A stretch of DNA of 64,000 nucleotides from Akkermansiaceae bacterium (GTDB lineage: Bacteria > Verrucomicrobiota > Verrucomicrobiia > Verrucomicrobiales > Akkermansiaceae): contig JAPJNB010000045.1 of the NCBI GenBank assembly GCA_026461385.1, forward strand, positions 1 to 64,000. The letters run 5' to 3'. The notes below the pieces were generated by a model, which saw only the letters and a program-made list of their open reading frames with translations, did not search any database and had not been told where the DNA came from. Positions within the stretch are counted from its first letter, which is position 1. Every line of letters begins with the position of its first letter. Position numbers and translations under genes: made by a program. Positions 17,118 to 25,609 of this stretch are shown piece by piece.

Positions 17118-17975
17118 TCACTGGAAAGGGCCAACTGTGTATTGCTTCGCATCGTGATCGACCGCCGCATGCCATGCTTCACGGAGAAATTGGGTCGCGG
17201 ATCCTAATGGAAATGTTCTCTCATCAAGCTTTGAAACGCTTGTTAGCCCCCGAAGTGATGAGGTGACAAAAATCTCGTCGGCCTTAGCGACGTCTGAGGA
17301 TGTTAGATGAGACTCCTCACAGCAAATGCCGAGGCTCGTGGCGAGTTCCATGGTGACCCCACGGGTGATCCCAGGTAGGCAGCCTGATGACAGCGGAGGC
17401 GTGTAGATTCTGTTATTTCTCACAATAAATATATTTGCGGTAGCTGCTTCGCACAGGTGGCCAGCGGTGTTGAAGAAGATCGTTTCGTCGAAGCCCATCT
17501 GTTGTGCACGACTGAGTGCGATGACATTTTCCGCGTATGAAGCACATTTGAGTCCTGCGAGCGGCGAGTGTTCGTTTCTCGGCCAAGGACTGAGTGAAAG
17601 GGTTAGGGTTTCGGGGGCGTCGCCGACGGGTAGGGCAATCACCGAGACGAGGTGGTCAATTCCCAAAGCAAGATCGTGCACGGGTCCGCTACCGCCCGAG
17701 ATGGCAAGGCGAACGCGCGCACGCCCAGTGGTGAGATGGTTGCGGACTAGCAGTTCGGATGCAGTTTTTTGAAAGTCAGGAACCGACGCATGCCATCCGA
17801 GACGCTCACAGCTCTGCTTGAATCGGGCAAGGTGGCGGTCGGCAAAGACGGGCACACCATCCACCGCGAGTAAGGTCTCGAACAAGCCGAGGCCAAGCGT
17901 CACCCCACGATCGGTTGGTGGAAATGGGAAATCACCCGATTCAAGCCACTGTCCATTGCACCAGAGCTGCGTCAT
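17118..17975 (-). CDS. Class IV PLP aminotransferase, aminodeoxychorismate-lyase-like
   Basis: The track start at 18014 precedes the conserved N terminus; the ATG at 17975 (MTQLWCNGQWLES) fits better and gives 285 residues. Fold-type IV features are present: DRGVTLGLGLFETLLA, the Schiff-base Lys in LKCASYAENVIA, the Glu of CEAATANIFIV, and the phosphate-binding SGCLPGITRG and VTSSLRGLT segments. This pattern covers branched-chain aminotransferases, D-amino-acid transaminases and PabC. The short length and LFETLL favour PabC (folate p-aminobenzoate synthesis), but no pab gene is adjacent. It converges with the metallophosphoesterase gene 27 bp away. Confidence 0.78.
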   Translation of the reverse strand: MTQLWCNGQWLESGDFPFPPTDRGVTLGLGLFETLLAVDGVPVFADRHLARFKQSCERLGWHASVPDFQKTASELLVRNHLTTGRARVRLAISGGSGPVHDLALGIDHLVSVIALPVGDAPETLTLSLSPWPRNEHSPLAGLKCASYAENVIALSRAQQMGFDETIFFNTAGHLCEAATANIFIVRNNRIYTPPLSSGCLPGITRGVTMELATSLGICCEESHLTSSDVAKADEIFVTSSLRGLTSVSKLDERTFPLGSATQFLREAWHAAVDHDAKQYTVGPFQ

Positions 17976-18081
17976 GCGGGTAGATTTTGCTGCGAACTGG
18001 GCGATTGTAAACATGGAAACGCCTCGGGTCCTCGAATCGTATGCATGGCGTGTGCATCAGTCTTTGCAGGGCGGGCAATTC

Positions 18082-18474
18082 ATGCCAGTGTCCGGAATGC
18101 GATTTTACATCATTTTCAGCGGGCTCGCGATTTTGGGTCTCGGGTTTGCAGCCCTTCACTTGTTGGATCGTTCGGATGCGCTTGGGTTTCTCAACGGGGC
18201 ACTCACCTTGGGAGGCAGCATGGTCATCTGTGGAATCTTTTCACTAAAGATGCAATGGCATGGGATCATCGGCGCGGGAATCGTCGCCCTGCTTGGAGCT
18301 GCACGGGGGCTGGGAAACTTGCCTCGCTTGGCAAAGTTTATCGCTGGGGAGCGCACCCATGGTGTTACTCCGCTGTTAGAGCTTGGAGTGTTGTTGATTT
18401 GCCTGCTGCTTGTCGTGAAAATCATTCAGGCGTTGTCGAAGGAGCGGCTTCGTCGGATGTTGGAGTCGGAGTGA
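18082..18474 (+). CDS. Hypothetical membrane protein, four helices
   Basis: ATG 18082 (or 18097) gives about 130 residues with four hydrophobic stretches: [53 protein letters not shown] and [19 protein letters not shown] basic C terminus ([11 protein letters not shown]) follows. I do not recognise a family; a small inner-membrane protein is all that can be said. The track frame from 17818 runs antisense through the PabC-like gene and is rejected. Its 3' end overlaps the opposing gene (18422-19882) by 53 bp. Confidence 0.6.
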   Translation: MPVSGMRFYIIFSGLAILGLGFAALHLLDRSDALGFLNGALTLGGSMVICGIFSLKMQWHGIIGAGIVALLGAARGLGNLPRLAKFIAGERTHGVTPLLELGVLLICLLLVVKIIQALSKERLRRMLESE

Positions 18475-19882
18475 TCTCAGGTGCGATCTCCGGCGGTGGG
18501 GCAGGTTTGGTGAGTGAATCTGCCCATGGATACATTTCATATCCTTCGCCAAGCCCGCCGATTTCATTGACCAATTCATGGCAACGTTGCCGCCATTGTT
18601 CATAGTTAGGAGCGTCACGAACCTCCGAGCGGCTACCAGGGAAGATAAGATAGCTGACTTTCAAATCGGACACGGGTCGGCTGTAGGACGATGCTTTCGA
18701 ATTCAGCTCTTTCGCCAATCGCAGAGAACCTTCACCGACCTTAAAGGCAGGCCCGCCATCGCCCACGATAGTTGGATAGATTTTCCCAGCATAGATCACC
18801 ACGGCGAAGTCACCGACATGAGGGGCGAAGTCATCCTTGGATGCGAGGATGTTTACGGGGAGAACGATGAAGGGGTCGTAGTCCGCAATCAGGAAACTTC
18901 GTGTCTTAAGTTCAGTGATTCCTCGCTTTAGGTACTGGATACGATCTTTTAACCACGTTTTGCGTGGTGCGGTTGTTACTGGATCTTCTAACTCCTTTTT
19001 GGCTGCGGCAATGCGTCGTTCCCAACCCACGGTAAGCGGGTTAGGGGCTAAGGTTTTTTTGGGCCATGCATAACTGGTGAAGGGTTGGTAATTGGTAGAA
19101 TTCACGATGTCGTCAGGCATTATCGGAAGGCGATCGCCATCGGAACCATCTGAAACCACATCCATGTCCGCTTGCAGAAAAAACACCTTTCTTCCAGCAT
19201 CAGATTTGAATTGGAGCATCGTTTCGCAGTCGTATAGATTATGTTTTGTTAGAACTTCGCTGAGAAGATTTGCATCTCGCCGAATTCGGGTCACTTTATT
19301 CTGATAGAGTTGACTGAACCATCCGGAAACTTCAGATTTACCGATTAGATTGGCAATTCCGGGTAGGATTTTTGAGAGGCCGGGACTGGCTCGTTCGAGC
19401 TCTGCAAGGGTCTTCACAGGTTGTGGCAGCCGCAAGGAAAGCTGGAAGGCCGCGGTGTAGCTTTGTTCATCCCGCCGTTCGACCGACGCAATGCTGCCTT
19501 TGTTGATGTTGATTTCCGAGGTGAAAGGAATCCCCGAACGCAGTTGTCTAACATCTGAGACTTTCCCGACCTCGGGGATTGCGGCGGCTGTCGCATTTTG
19601 CCTCTCTGCCTCGTCCAATGACCTTTTCAGGTCGGCGATCTCGGCGAGGTATTTGGCCTCCAATTCCATGCGCATTTGTACCTCGATCAGTCGATGCGCC
19701 TCCTCTCGTGAGGTGCCTTGGTCGATTGTCTTACCTGAAATCGCCGGAAATTGCCCAGTTTTCGATCTTCCAACACCCAAATGGCGCAGACCGATCAGCC
19801 CCAGAATCAGGCACGAAATCAGCACGGCTCCGCCATAAAGCCATCGAGATTTGCGGTGTTTGGAGGCTTGGCGCGGCTTCAT
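18422..19882 (-). CDS. Membrane-anchored protein with glycoside hydrolase family 75 (chitosanase)-like domain
   Basis: The 486-residue protein has one N-terminal transmembrane segment (about 14-33), a Glu/Arg-rich coiled coil (about 58-95), a middle region of unknown type and a C-terminal domain at about 330-425. That domain reads [44 protein letters not shown]. This resembles the GH75 fungal-type chitosanase pattern, in which the Asp of GDxGP and the Glu of GExS are the catalytic acids; both are present. A Pro/Thr/Glu-rich tail ends the protein. It would face the periplasm. Family assignment is by remembered pattern, and the substrate is unproven. Confidence 0.6.
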   Translation of the reverse strand: MKPRQASKHRKSRWLYGGAVLISCLILGLIGLRHLGVGRSKTGQFPAISGKTIDQGTSREEAHRLIEVQMRMELEAKYLAEIADLKRSLDEAERQNATAAAIPEVGKVSDVRQLRSGIPFTSEININKGSIASVERRDEQSYTAAFQLSLRLPQPVKTLAELERASPGLSKILPGIANLIGKSEVSGWFSQLYQNKVTRIRRDANLLSEVLTKHNLYDCETMLQFKSDAGRKVFFLQADMDVVSDGSDGDRLPIMPDDIVNSTNYQPFTSYAWPKKTLAPNPLTVGWERRIAAAKKELEDPVTTAPRKTWLKDRIQYLKRGITELKTRSFLIADYDPFIVLPVNILASKDDFAPHVGDFAVVIYAGKIYPTIVGDGGPAFKVGEGSLRLAKELNSKASSYSRPVSDLKVSYLIFPGSRSEVRDAPNYEQWRQRCHELVNEIGGLGEGYEMYPWADSLTKPAPPPEIAPEITPTPTSDEAAPSTTPE

Positions 19883-20017
19883 GTCCCAGCATTCATAGCA
19901 AGATCGTTTGAACCTTCAATCCTCGTCGTACATCTTTTCGCTCGGTCCGCTCGATCTTTTTCCAATTCCCCAAAACTCGGCGATGACAAATCCGCAGCGA
20001 TCCCTACACTCTCACCC

Positions 20018-21577
20018 GTGAGTTACCAGGTCTTCGCCCGTAAATACCGACCCAAAACCTTCGACGATGTCCTAGGACAGGATCATGTCGTGAGGACACT
20101 TCGCAATGCCATCGCTCAAAACCGCTTGGCTCATGCTTATCTTTTTGTAGGGCCGCGTGGCACTGGCAAGACATCGACTGCTAGAATTCTCGCTAAGGCA
20201 CTCAATTGCACCGCTGGGCCGAAGGCGGATTTCGATCCGGATGAAGACATCTGCATCGAAATCGCCGAGGGCCGCTCGCTCGATGTCTTGGAAATCGATG
20301 GTGCATCGAACAACGGCGTCGACCAAGTCCGCGATCTTCGCGAGTCGGTTCGTTTTGCTCCGGCCCGTGGACAATTCAAGATTTTCTACATCGATGAGGT
20401 TCACATGCTTTCGAATGCCGCATTCAATGCGCTGCTCAAGACGCTCGAAGAACCACCACCGCACGTCAAATTTATCTTCGCGACCACAGAGGCTAACAAG
20501 ATTCTCCCAACGATCCTCTCACGATGCCAGCGCTTTGACCTCCGCCCGATCCCGACGGAGACGATCGCCGCGCACTTGCTCCACATCGCGGGCGAGGAAG
20601 GCATTGCTCTCGACGAGACCGCCGCATGGGCGATCGCCAAGGGAGCCGATGGTGGGATGCGTGATGCTCAGTCGATGCTCGATCAGTTAGTGTCTTTCTG
20701 CGGTGACCACATCAACGAAGCCAATGTTCTGGATGTTTTCGGGTTCACCTCGCGGGAAAAGGTCGCAAGTTTGGCCCAAGCGCTGCTCACCCGCGACAAC
20801 CCTGCGGCACTTTCACTCATCCAAAGAGAGGCTGAAACCGGCCGCGAGCTTTCGCAACTCCTCGGCGAGTTGATCGGTTGCCTCCGCGCCTTGCTCGTCG
20901 CGAAATTGGATCCGTCGGCCGATGGCGAGGGAATCCCTGCCACACTCTGGTATGCGCTTTTGCAGACCGCCGCTGAATACGCTCCAGATCGCATTCTTGC
21001 GGCCATCGACGTTTTTGCAGAAACGGAAGGCCGCATGAAATGGGCCACCAACAAGCGCCTGCATTTCGAGCTTGGTGTCATCAAGGCCATCCAAGCACTC
21101 GGAGAGGTCCGCATCACCGATGTCATCAACGTCCTCACCCGCGGCGCGGATTTTATCGTGGCACCCTCAGGTGCAACTCCCGCAGATACGGTCCGTCCCG
21201 CCGCAGTGGTCGAGTCGAAGGCTTCGCCCCTTGCGGAAGAGGTGGCGGAACAAGATCTCTCAGAACTTAAGTTAGATCCAGAACCCGAGGTGGAACCCGC
21301 CGTGCCTGCGCCAGCCGTCCCGGCCCCCGCCGCATCAAAACCGCGCCCGATGGATGGACTCTCGAGTTTGGATTCGCTCATTGAGTCCGCACCCGAGGTT
21401 AGCGAACCACCCGCACCTCCAGAGGTACCCCCTTGGAAAAGTGAAAAGCCTGAGGTAGAAGCTAAAGCGCCCGAGCCCGCACCGCAAACACCCAGCCTCG
21501 ATGATTCCTTTCACCAAGACCCATTGATCCAAGCGGCACTCGTCAAGTTTGAAGGCAAGCTAGTATCTAACAACTAA
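20018..21577 (+). CDS. dnaX: DNA polymerase III subunit gamma/tau
   Basis: DnaX is the clamp-loader ATPase. The GTG at 20018 precedes the conserved SYQVFARKYRPKTFDDVLGQ, so the longer track start at 19751 is rejected (519 residues). The AAA+ motifs are intact: Walker A GPRGTGKTS, Walker B FYIDEVHML, sensor 1 ATTEANKILPTILSRCQ. The zinc module between LNC and DVLEID keeps the usual spacing, but two of the four Cys ligands are acidic (CxxCxxC reads DPDEDIC). Residues from about 400 on are a Pro/Glu/Ala-rich linker and a short C-terminal piece rather than a full tau domain. I saw no A-rich slippery heptamer that would produce a gamma form. ybaB follows 22 bp later, the classic dnaX-ybaB pair. 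Confidence 0.93.
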   Translation: MSYQVFARKYRPKTFDDVLGQDHVVRTLRNAIAQNRLAHAYLFVGPRGTGKTSTARILAKALNCTAGPKADFDPDEDICIEIAEGRSLDVLEIDGASNNGVDQVRDLRESVRFAPARGQFKIFYIDEVHMLSNAAFNALLKTLEEPPPHVKFIFATTEANKILPTILSRCQRFDLRPIPTETIAAHLLHIAGEEGIALDETAAWAIAKGADGGMRDAQSMLDQLVSFCGDHINEANVLDVFGFTSREKVASLAQALLTRDNPAALSLIQREAETGRELSQLLGELIGCLRALLVAKLDPSADGEGIPATLWYALLQTAAEYAPDRILAAIDVFAETEGRMKWATNKRLHFELGVIKAIQALGEVRITDVINVLTRGADFIVAPSGATPADTVRPAAVVESKASPLAEEVAEQDLSELKLDPEPEVEPAVPAPAVPAPAASKPRPMDGLSSLDSLIESAPEVSEPPAPPEVPPWKSEKPEVEAKAPEPAPQTPSLDDSFHQDPLIQAALVKFEGKLVSNN

Positions 21578-21599
21578 CAGAATTTTACTATAACTTCCC

Positions 21600-21905
21600 A
21601 TGAATATCGCAAAATTGATGAAACAAGCCCAGCAAATGCAAGCTGGTCTGGCTGCAAAACAAGAAGAGCTTTCTATTCAAACAGTCGAAGCATCGGTTGG
21701 GGGCGACAAGGTCCATGTGATCGCAACCTGCTCGGGCGACGTGCTTTCCATCCGGATCGACCCATCTATCATAGATCCAGAGGACAAAGAATTTCTCGAA
21801 GGTTTGGTGCTCAAAGGCGTGCAGGAAGCGCTCGCGAAGGGTAAGGAGAAATCCGCTGCCGAAATGAAAAAGCTCACCGGTGGTCTTGGCATTCCTGGGA
21901 TGTGA
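21600..21905 (+). CDS. YbaB/EbfC family nucleoid-associated protein
   Basis: The 101-residue protein shows the family features: a Met/Gln-rich N-terminal helix (MNIAKLMKQAQQMQAGLAAKQEEL), the central EASVGGDKVHVIATCSGDVLSIRIDPSI strand region, a C-terminal helix and a Gly/Pro-rich end (GLGIPGM). YbaB dimers bind DNA as tweezers and the gene usually follows dnaX, as it does here, often with recR downstream; recR is not found here. Confidence 0.92.
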   Translation: MNIAKLMKQAQQMQAGLAAKQEELSIQTVEASVGGDKVHVIATCSGDVLSIRIDPSIIDPEDKEFLEGLVLKGVQEALAKGKEKSAAEMKKLTGGLGIPGM

Positions 21906-21933
21906 TCCGAACCACCTAGGAATTCCCTGCCCA

Positions 21934-22929
21934 GTGATCCGCCTTCGCCGTCGACTCGGATGGATTTTGTTAGGTTTTTCTGGGTTGCTCTGTGCCCTTA
22001 CGATTGGGGCGTTTACGCTGCGGCCGGACTTTCTCGCCGCATTCACGGTCGTTCCCGTTTGGCTGTGGGGAGGAATCGGGATTTTAGGTGCGGTCATCTC
22101 CTATCGGCTGCGACGCGAACGATCTGCTCTAATCGCTGCGGTCGTTTGGCTCGTGACCATCGGTTGCGTCGCGGATGAAAGCCGATCGCTATTACGTTTC
22201 CCAAGCGAGGCATCCATGCCCGGACCTGCCATGCCCTATCATGGAAAGTCGGTCATCCGTGTGGCCACCTTGAATTGCTCCTCATTCCGTTTTGGTAATC
22301 CTGCCGCCGAGCTTGCTGCGTGGCAACCAGACATCGTGCTACTCCAAGAGGTGTTTCCCTATCAGGTCCAGCAAATCGCAACTGCGCTCGGCGGCCCCAA
22401 AAATGAGTGGAGGGTCAACCTTACGAACGCGGTGATCACGCGCTGGAAAATCGAGCGGGAGATCAATGACCCTAACCGACGAAAACAACAAGTTTCCATC
22501 GCAACCCCCAGCGGTAAGAAAATTGAGGTCGTCAACGTCCACCTTGCAACGGCGGCGACGGATCTACGCCTATGGCGGATGGCTGTGTGGGTCGGGCATC
22601 GAGCCAATCGCGCAACGCACCGACAAGAACTGAGTCAAGATTTCCAACAGCTCAGAAATACCACTCAATTTCCCGCCACTCCAACCGTGTTTGGGGGTGA
22701 TTTTAATTCGACTGCATCCGACGGGATTCACCGGCAACTCGCCGGAGATTTTGTTGATGCCTTCGCTGCGGTGGGCACGGGACTCGGTAATACATTCCAG
22801 CGCCGACTACCCTTCATGAGAATCGACTATCTCTATGGCAGTCGTGAACTGACGCCCGTTCGTTGCCGAACCGTTACCACACGTCATAGTGACCACCGGA
22901 TGGTGATTGCAGATTTTCTGTTGAAATAG
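21934..22929 (+). CDS. Membrane-anchored endonuclease/exonuclease/phosphatase (EEP) family protein
   Basis: A GTG at 21934 gives a 331-residue protein that avoids overlap with ybaB; the track start at 21880 overlaps it. Three hydrophobic segments occupy about residues 5-95. The EEP domain then shows RVATLNCSSF, IVLLQEVFP, VVNVHLA, FGGDFNSTASDG, IDYLYGS and TRHSDHRMV, that is, the Asn, Glu, Asp-x-Asn and terminal Asp-His residues of Mg-dependent phosphodiesterases. The arrangement of membrane anchor plus EEP domain resembles YafD-like proteins. The substrate could be nucleic acid, phospholipid or inositol phosphate. Confidence 0.82.
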   Translation: MIRLRRRLGWILLGFSGLLCALTIGAFTLRPDFLAAFTVVPVWLWGGIGILGAVISYRLRRERSALIAAVVWLVTIGCVADESRSLLRFPSEASMPGPAMPYHGKSVIRVATLNCSSFRFGNPAAELAAWQPDIVLLQEVFPYQVQQIATALGGPKNEWRVNLTNAVITRWKIEREINDPNRRKQQVSIATPSGKKIEVVNVHLATAATDLRLWRMAVWVGHRANRATHRQELSQDFQQLRNTTQFPATPTVFGGDFNSTASDGIHRQLAGDFVDAFAAVGTGLGNTFQRRLPFMRIDYLYGSRELTPVRCRTVTTRHSDHRMVIADFLLK

Positions 22930-22985
22930 AGCGTTGGCGATCACAGGTGAATTGATGTACAATTTCCAAATAAACCACTCTTGCC

Positions 22986-24725
22986 ATGACCCGTGAAAAC
23001 CTTGCTGAAGTCCTCGACGAAATCGCTATCCTGTTAGAACTTAAGGGTGAAAATCCATTCAAGATCCGCGCCTATCGGAATGGTGCACAGGTTATTCGTA
23101 ATTTCGATGGCGACATCGTGGATCGCGCGGTGAACGAGCAGCTCGACGGCATCGAAGGGATTGGCGAGGCGTTGCGTGACAAACTGCATGAGCTTGCGAG
23201 CACCGGCAGCCTCCAGTTTCATCAAAAATTGCGTGCGGAGTTTCCAGCAGGAATCTTCGAGCTATTCGACGTTCAAGGGCTAGGCCCCAAAAAGGTGAAG
23301 GCCCTGCATGGTACGCTAGGGGTGACATCGATTGCCGAGCTTGTCGCGGCCTGCAATGCAAATCAAGTCGCAACGCTTCCCGGCTTCGGCCCAAAAACTC
23401 AAACCAAGATCCTTGAGGCAATCGCTCACCGCGCAGCGTATGCAGATACATTTCTGTTAGGTTCTGTTAGCTCGATCGTGAACGAGATGCTCGATATCCT
23501 CCGCATGCACCCAGAAATCGTACGAGTCTCAGCTGCTGGCTCATTTCGCCGTGCGAAAGAGACCGTGCACGATCTCGACTTTCTTGTCGCCACTCGTGAG
23601 CCCGCACTCGTTTGCGAAGATTTCACCACGCTTCCTCAGGTCGAATCGGTGATCGTTTGTGGTGATACGAAGGCTTCCATTCATTTGAAAAATGGCATTC
23701 AGTGCGATCTTAGAGCCGTCTCGAATGTGCAGTATCCATTCGCGCTGCTCTACTTCACAGGCTCCAAGGAGCACAACGTCGCCCTGCGTTCGCTGGCGCT
23801 CAAAAAAGGTCTGTCACTCAACGAATACGGATTCACGCCGACTGACCCAGTCAATCCGGCAACCATTCCTGAGGTTCACGATGAGGCTGACATCTACCGT
23901 GCGCTTGGCCTCGATTTTATTCCACCTGAACTTCGGGAAAATATGGGAGAACTTGAAGCTGCGGCGAACCAAAGCATTCCACGCCTTGTAGATCTTGAGC
24001 AACTGCGTGGCACGTTTCACAACCATACAACCGCATCCGATGGGCATGACACACTTGCCGCAATGGCGGAGGAGGCAATCGATCTTGGCTTGCAATACCT
24101 TGGTATTGCGGATCACTCAAAGGCTTCTTTCCAAGCGAATGGGTTGAGCGAAGACAGGCTGTTAGAACAGATCGCTACTATCAAGAAACTGAATGAAGAA
24201 TTCGATAGTTTCAAATTATTCTCGGGATCCGAGGTGGACATTTTAAAGGATGGAACCTTGGACTTTGAAGATGAATTATTGGGCCAGCTCGATTACTGCG
24301 TGGCCTCCGTGCACGCCTCATTCACCCTAACGGAAGAAGAGATGACCCGCCGCATCTGCCGGGCAATGGAGAACGAACACGTTACGATGCTTGGGCATCC
24401 GACGGGTAGGCTCTTGCTCCGGCGCGATGCCTATGCCCTCAACCACGCGATGATCATCGACTGCGCAGCAGAAACTCGCACGATGATTGAACTCAACTGC
24501 AATCCACAGCGCATGGACATGGACTGGCGGTGGTGGAAACGAGCCCGTGACAAAGGAGTGCTTTGCTCGATCAATCCGGATGCGCACTCGACCCTAGGCC
24601 TTCATCACCTCGGTCTGGGTGTTCGGCTTGCACGCAAGGGTTGGCTCCGCAAGCAGGACATCTTCAACACGCGCTCCGCTGCTGAGGTCGAGGCATTCCT
24701 CAAGACTCCGAAGGCAAAGCGCTGA
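22986..24725 (+). CDS. polX: Family X DNA polymerase with PHP domain (PolX)
   Basis: The 579-residue protein has an N-terminal helix-hairpin-helix/8-kDa-like domain (GENPFKIRAYRNGAQVI; GIEGIGEALRDKL; GLGPKKVKAL), a family X nucleotidyltransferase region (AGSFRRAKETVHDLDFLV with the GSxRRxxxxxxDxD pattern; IQCDLRAV as the third acidic strand), and a C-terminal PHP domain (GTFHNHTTASDGHDTL, GIADHSK, GSEVDIL, HPTGRLL, INPDAHS). Bacterial PolX fills short gaps and its PHP domain is a Mn-dependent 3'-5' exonuclease, so a role in base excision or gap repair is expected. All PHP metal ligands appear present. Confidence 0.93.
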   Translation: MTRENLAEVLDEIAILLELKGENPFKIRAYRNGAQVIRNFDGDIVDRAVNEQLDGIEGIGEALRDKLHELASTGSLQFHQKLRAEFPAGIFELFDVQGLGPKKVKALHGTLGVTSIAELVAACNANQVATLPGFGPKTQTKILEAIAHRAAYADTFLLGSVSSIVNEMLDILRMHPEIVRVSAAGSFRRAKETVHDLDFLVATREPALVCEDFTTLPQVESVIVCGDTKASIHLKNGIQCDLRAVSNVQYPFALLYFTGSKEHNVALRSLALKKGLSLNEYGFTPTDPVNPATIPEVHDEADIYRALGLDFIPPELRENMGELEAAANQSIPRLVDLEQLRGTFHNHTTASDGHDTLAAMAEEAIDLGLQYLGIADHSKASFQANGLSEDRLLEQIATIKKLNEEFDSFKLFSGSEVDILKDGTLDFEDELLGQLDYCVASVHASFTLTEEEMTRRICRAMENEHVTMLGHPTGRLLLRRDAYALNHAMIIDCAAETRTMIELNCNPQRMDMDWRWWKRARDKGVLCSINPDAHSTLGLHHLGLGVRLARKGWLRKQDIFNTRSAAEVEAFLKTPKAKR

Positions 24726-24749
24726 CAAATCGGTTTCTGGAAATCCCGC

Positions 24750-25430
24750 TTAGGGCTGCTTCCAGTTCTTCTCGAGAGCCGGGTGCAAAACCGACGTCAG
24801 CCTGCGGTAGCCCTCCGGGGTGAAGTGAAGTTTATCCTTCCCATAACACTCGACGAGAGACTCGCCAGCCGAGTCCTCTAACACCGGATTCACGTCGACA
24901 TAAGTGAGGTCAGTTGAGTCTGTGGCAAGAGAGCGCAAGCCCTTGTTGACCTCGTCTACTAGTACAAGGTATCCATCTTCGCGCTTTTGTGGTGCGCGAA
25001 TGACCGAGATCAAAACGATGCGGGCGTGTGGTAAGGCCGCGCGTGTCCGGTTAATCCAATCCTGGGTGTTCTTTAAAATGAAATCGGGTTTTTTGTGATT
25101 ATTGATATCATTGCTTCCGCAGTACCATACCACAAGACGGGCATGTGATGTGGGGACAATCTGATCAAAAAAGAGCAGTTGGTCTTTCGTCTGTGAACCA
25201 CCGAACGCCCGATTGGTAGCTGGAAGGGGAGCAAGATCACTGGCAAACGTCAGCCATTTGCGGAAAATGCTACTGCCAACCAAAAGGATGCCTCCCGGTG
25301 CTGGCACGGGCTCGGTCGCGAACTTCGCAACATCCTCAGGAAATTTGTTTTTAACTTGCGCAGTGCGAGTTTCTGCCCCGCGTGACAATGATATGGTCAC
25401 CAAGGCAATCGTTAAAATTAAGGTTCTCAT
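24750..25430 (-). CDS. Exported SGNH/GDSL-family hydrolase
   Basis: From ATG 25430 the 226-residue protein starts with a signal peptide (MRTLILTIALVTISLSRGAE). SGNH blocks are seen in order: GILLVGSSIFRKW (block I Ser), the FGGSQ block II Gly, YCGSNDI (block III Asn) and DKLHFTPEGY (block V Asp-x-x-His). The family covers esterases, including carbohydrate acetylesterases; the nearest pattern is the periplasmic GDSL hydrolases of Verrucomicrobiota/Planctomycetota. It is divergent from the P-type ATPase gene across about 180 AT-rich bases. Confidence 0.82.
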   Translation of the reverse strand: MRTLILTIALVTISLSRGAETRTAQVKNKFPEDVAKFATEPVPAPGGILLVGSSIFRKWLTFASDLAPLPATNRAFGGSQTKDQLLFFDQIVPTSHARLVVWYCGSNDINNHKKPDFILKNTQDWINRTRAALPHARIVLISVIRAPQKREDGYLVLVDEVNKGLRSLATDSTDLTYVDVNPVLEDSAGESLVECYGKDKLHFTPEGYRRLTSVLHPALEKNWKQP

Positions 25431-25609
25431 ATGTTCTAAATCTCCAATGAAGGTTGGTGTGATGTCGATCAAAAAATCCTGAAAATAAATTCATTTCAGC
25501 GTCGAGAAATATTTGTTTTCTGATATCTTGTGAGGTTCATACATGCCGTTGGCTTGGTGAGTGCCGGTATGATCATTCACGCAAGAATCGAACGTGGAGC
25601 CATGCAGCA
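25431..25609. promoter_or_regulatory. Divergent intergenic region between SGNH hydrolase and P-type ATPase
   Basis: About 180 bases, clearly more AT-rich than the flanking genes, separate two divergent starts and must contain promoters for both. I cannot single out a convincing -35/-10 pair or operator. Confidence 0.35.

Noticed and set aside
17818-18081. Long frame antisense to the PabC-like gene as part of the downstream membrane protein
   Set aside because: It is Arg/Pro/Ser-rich shadow sequence; hydrophobic helices begin only after 18097.
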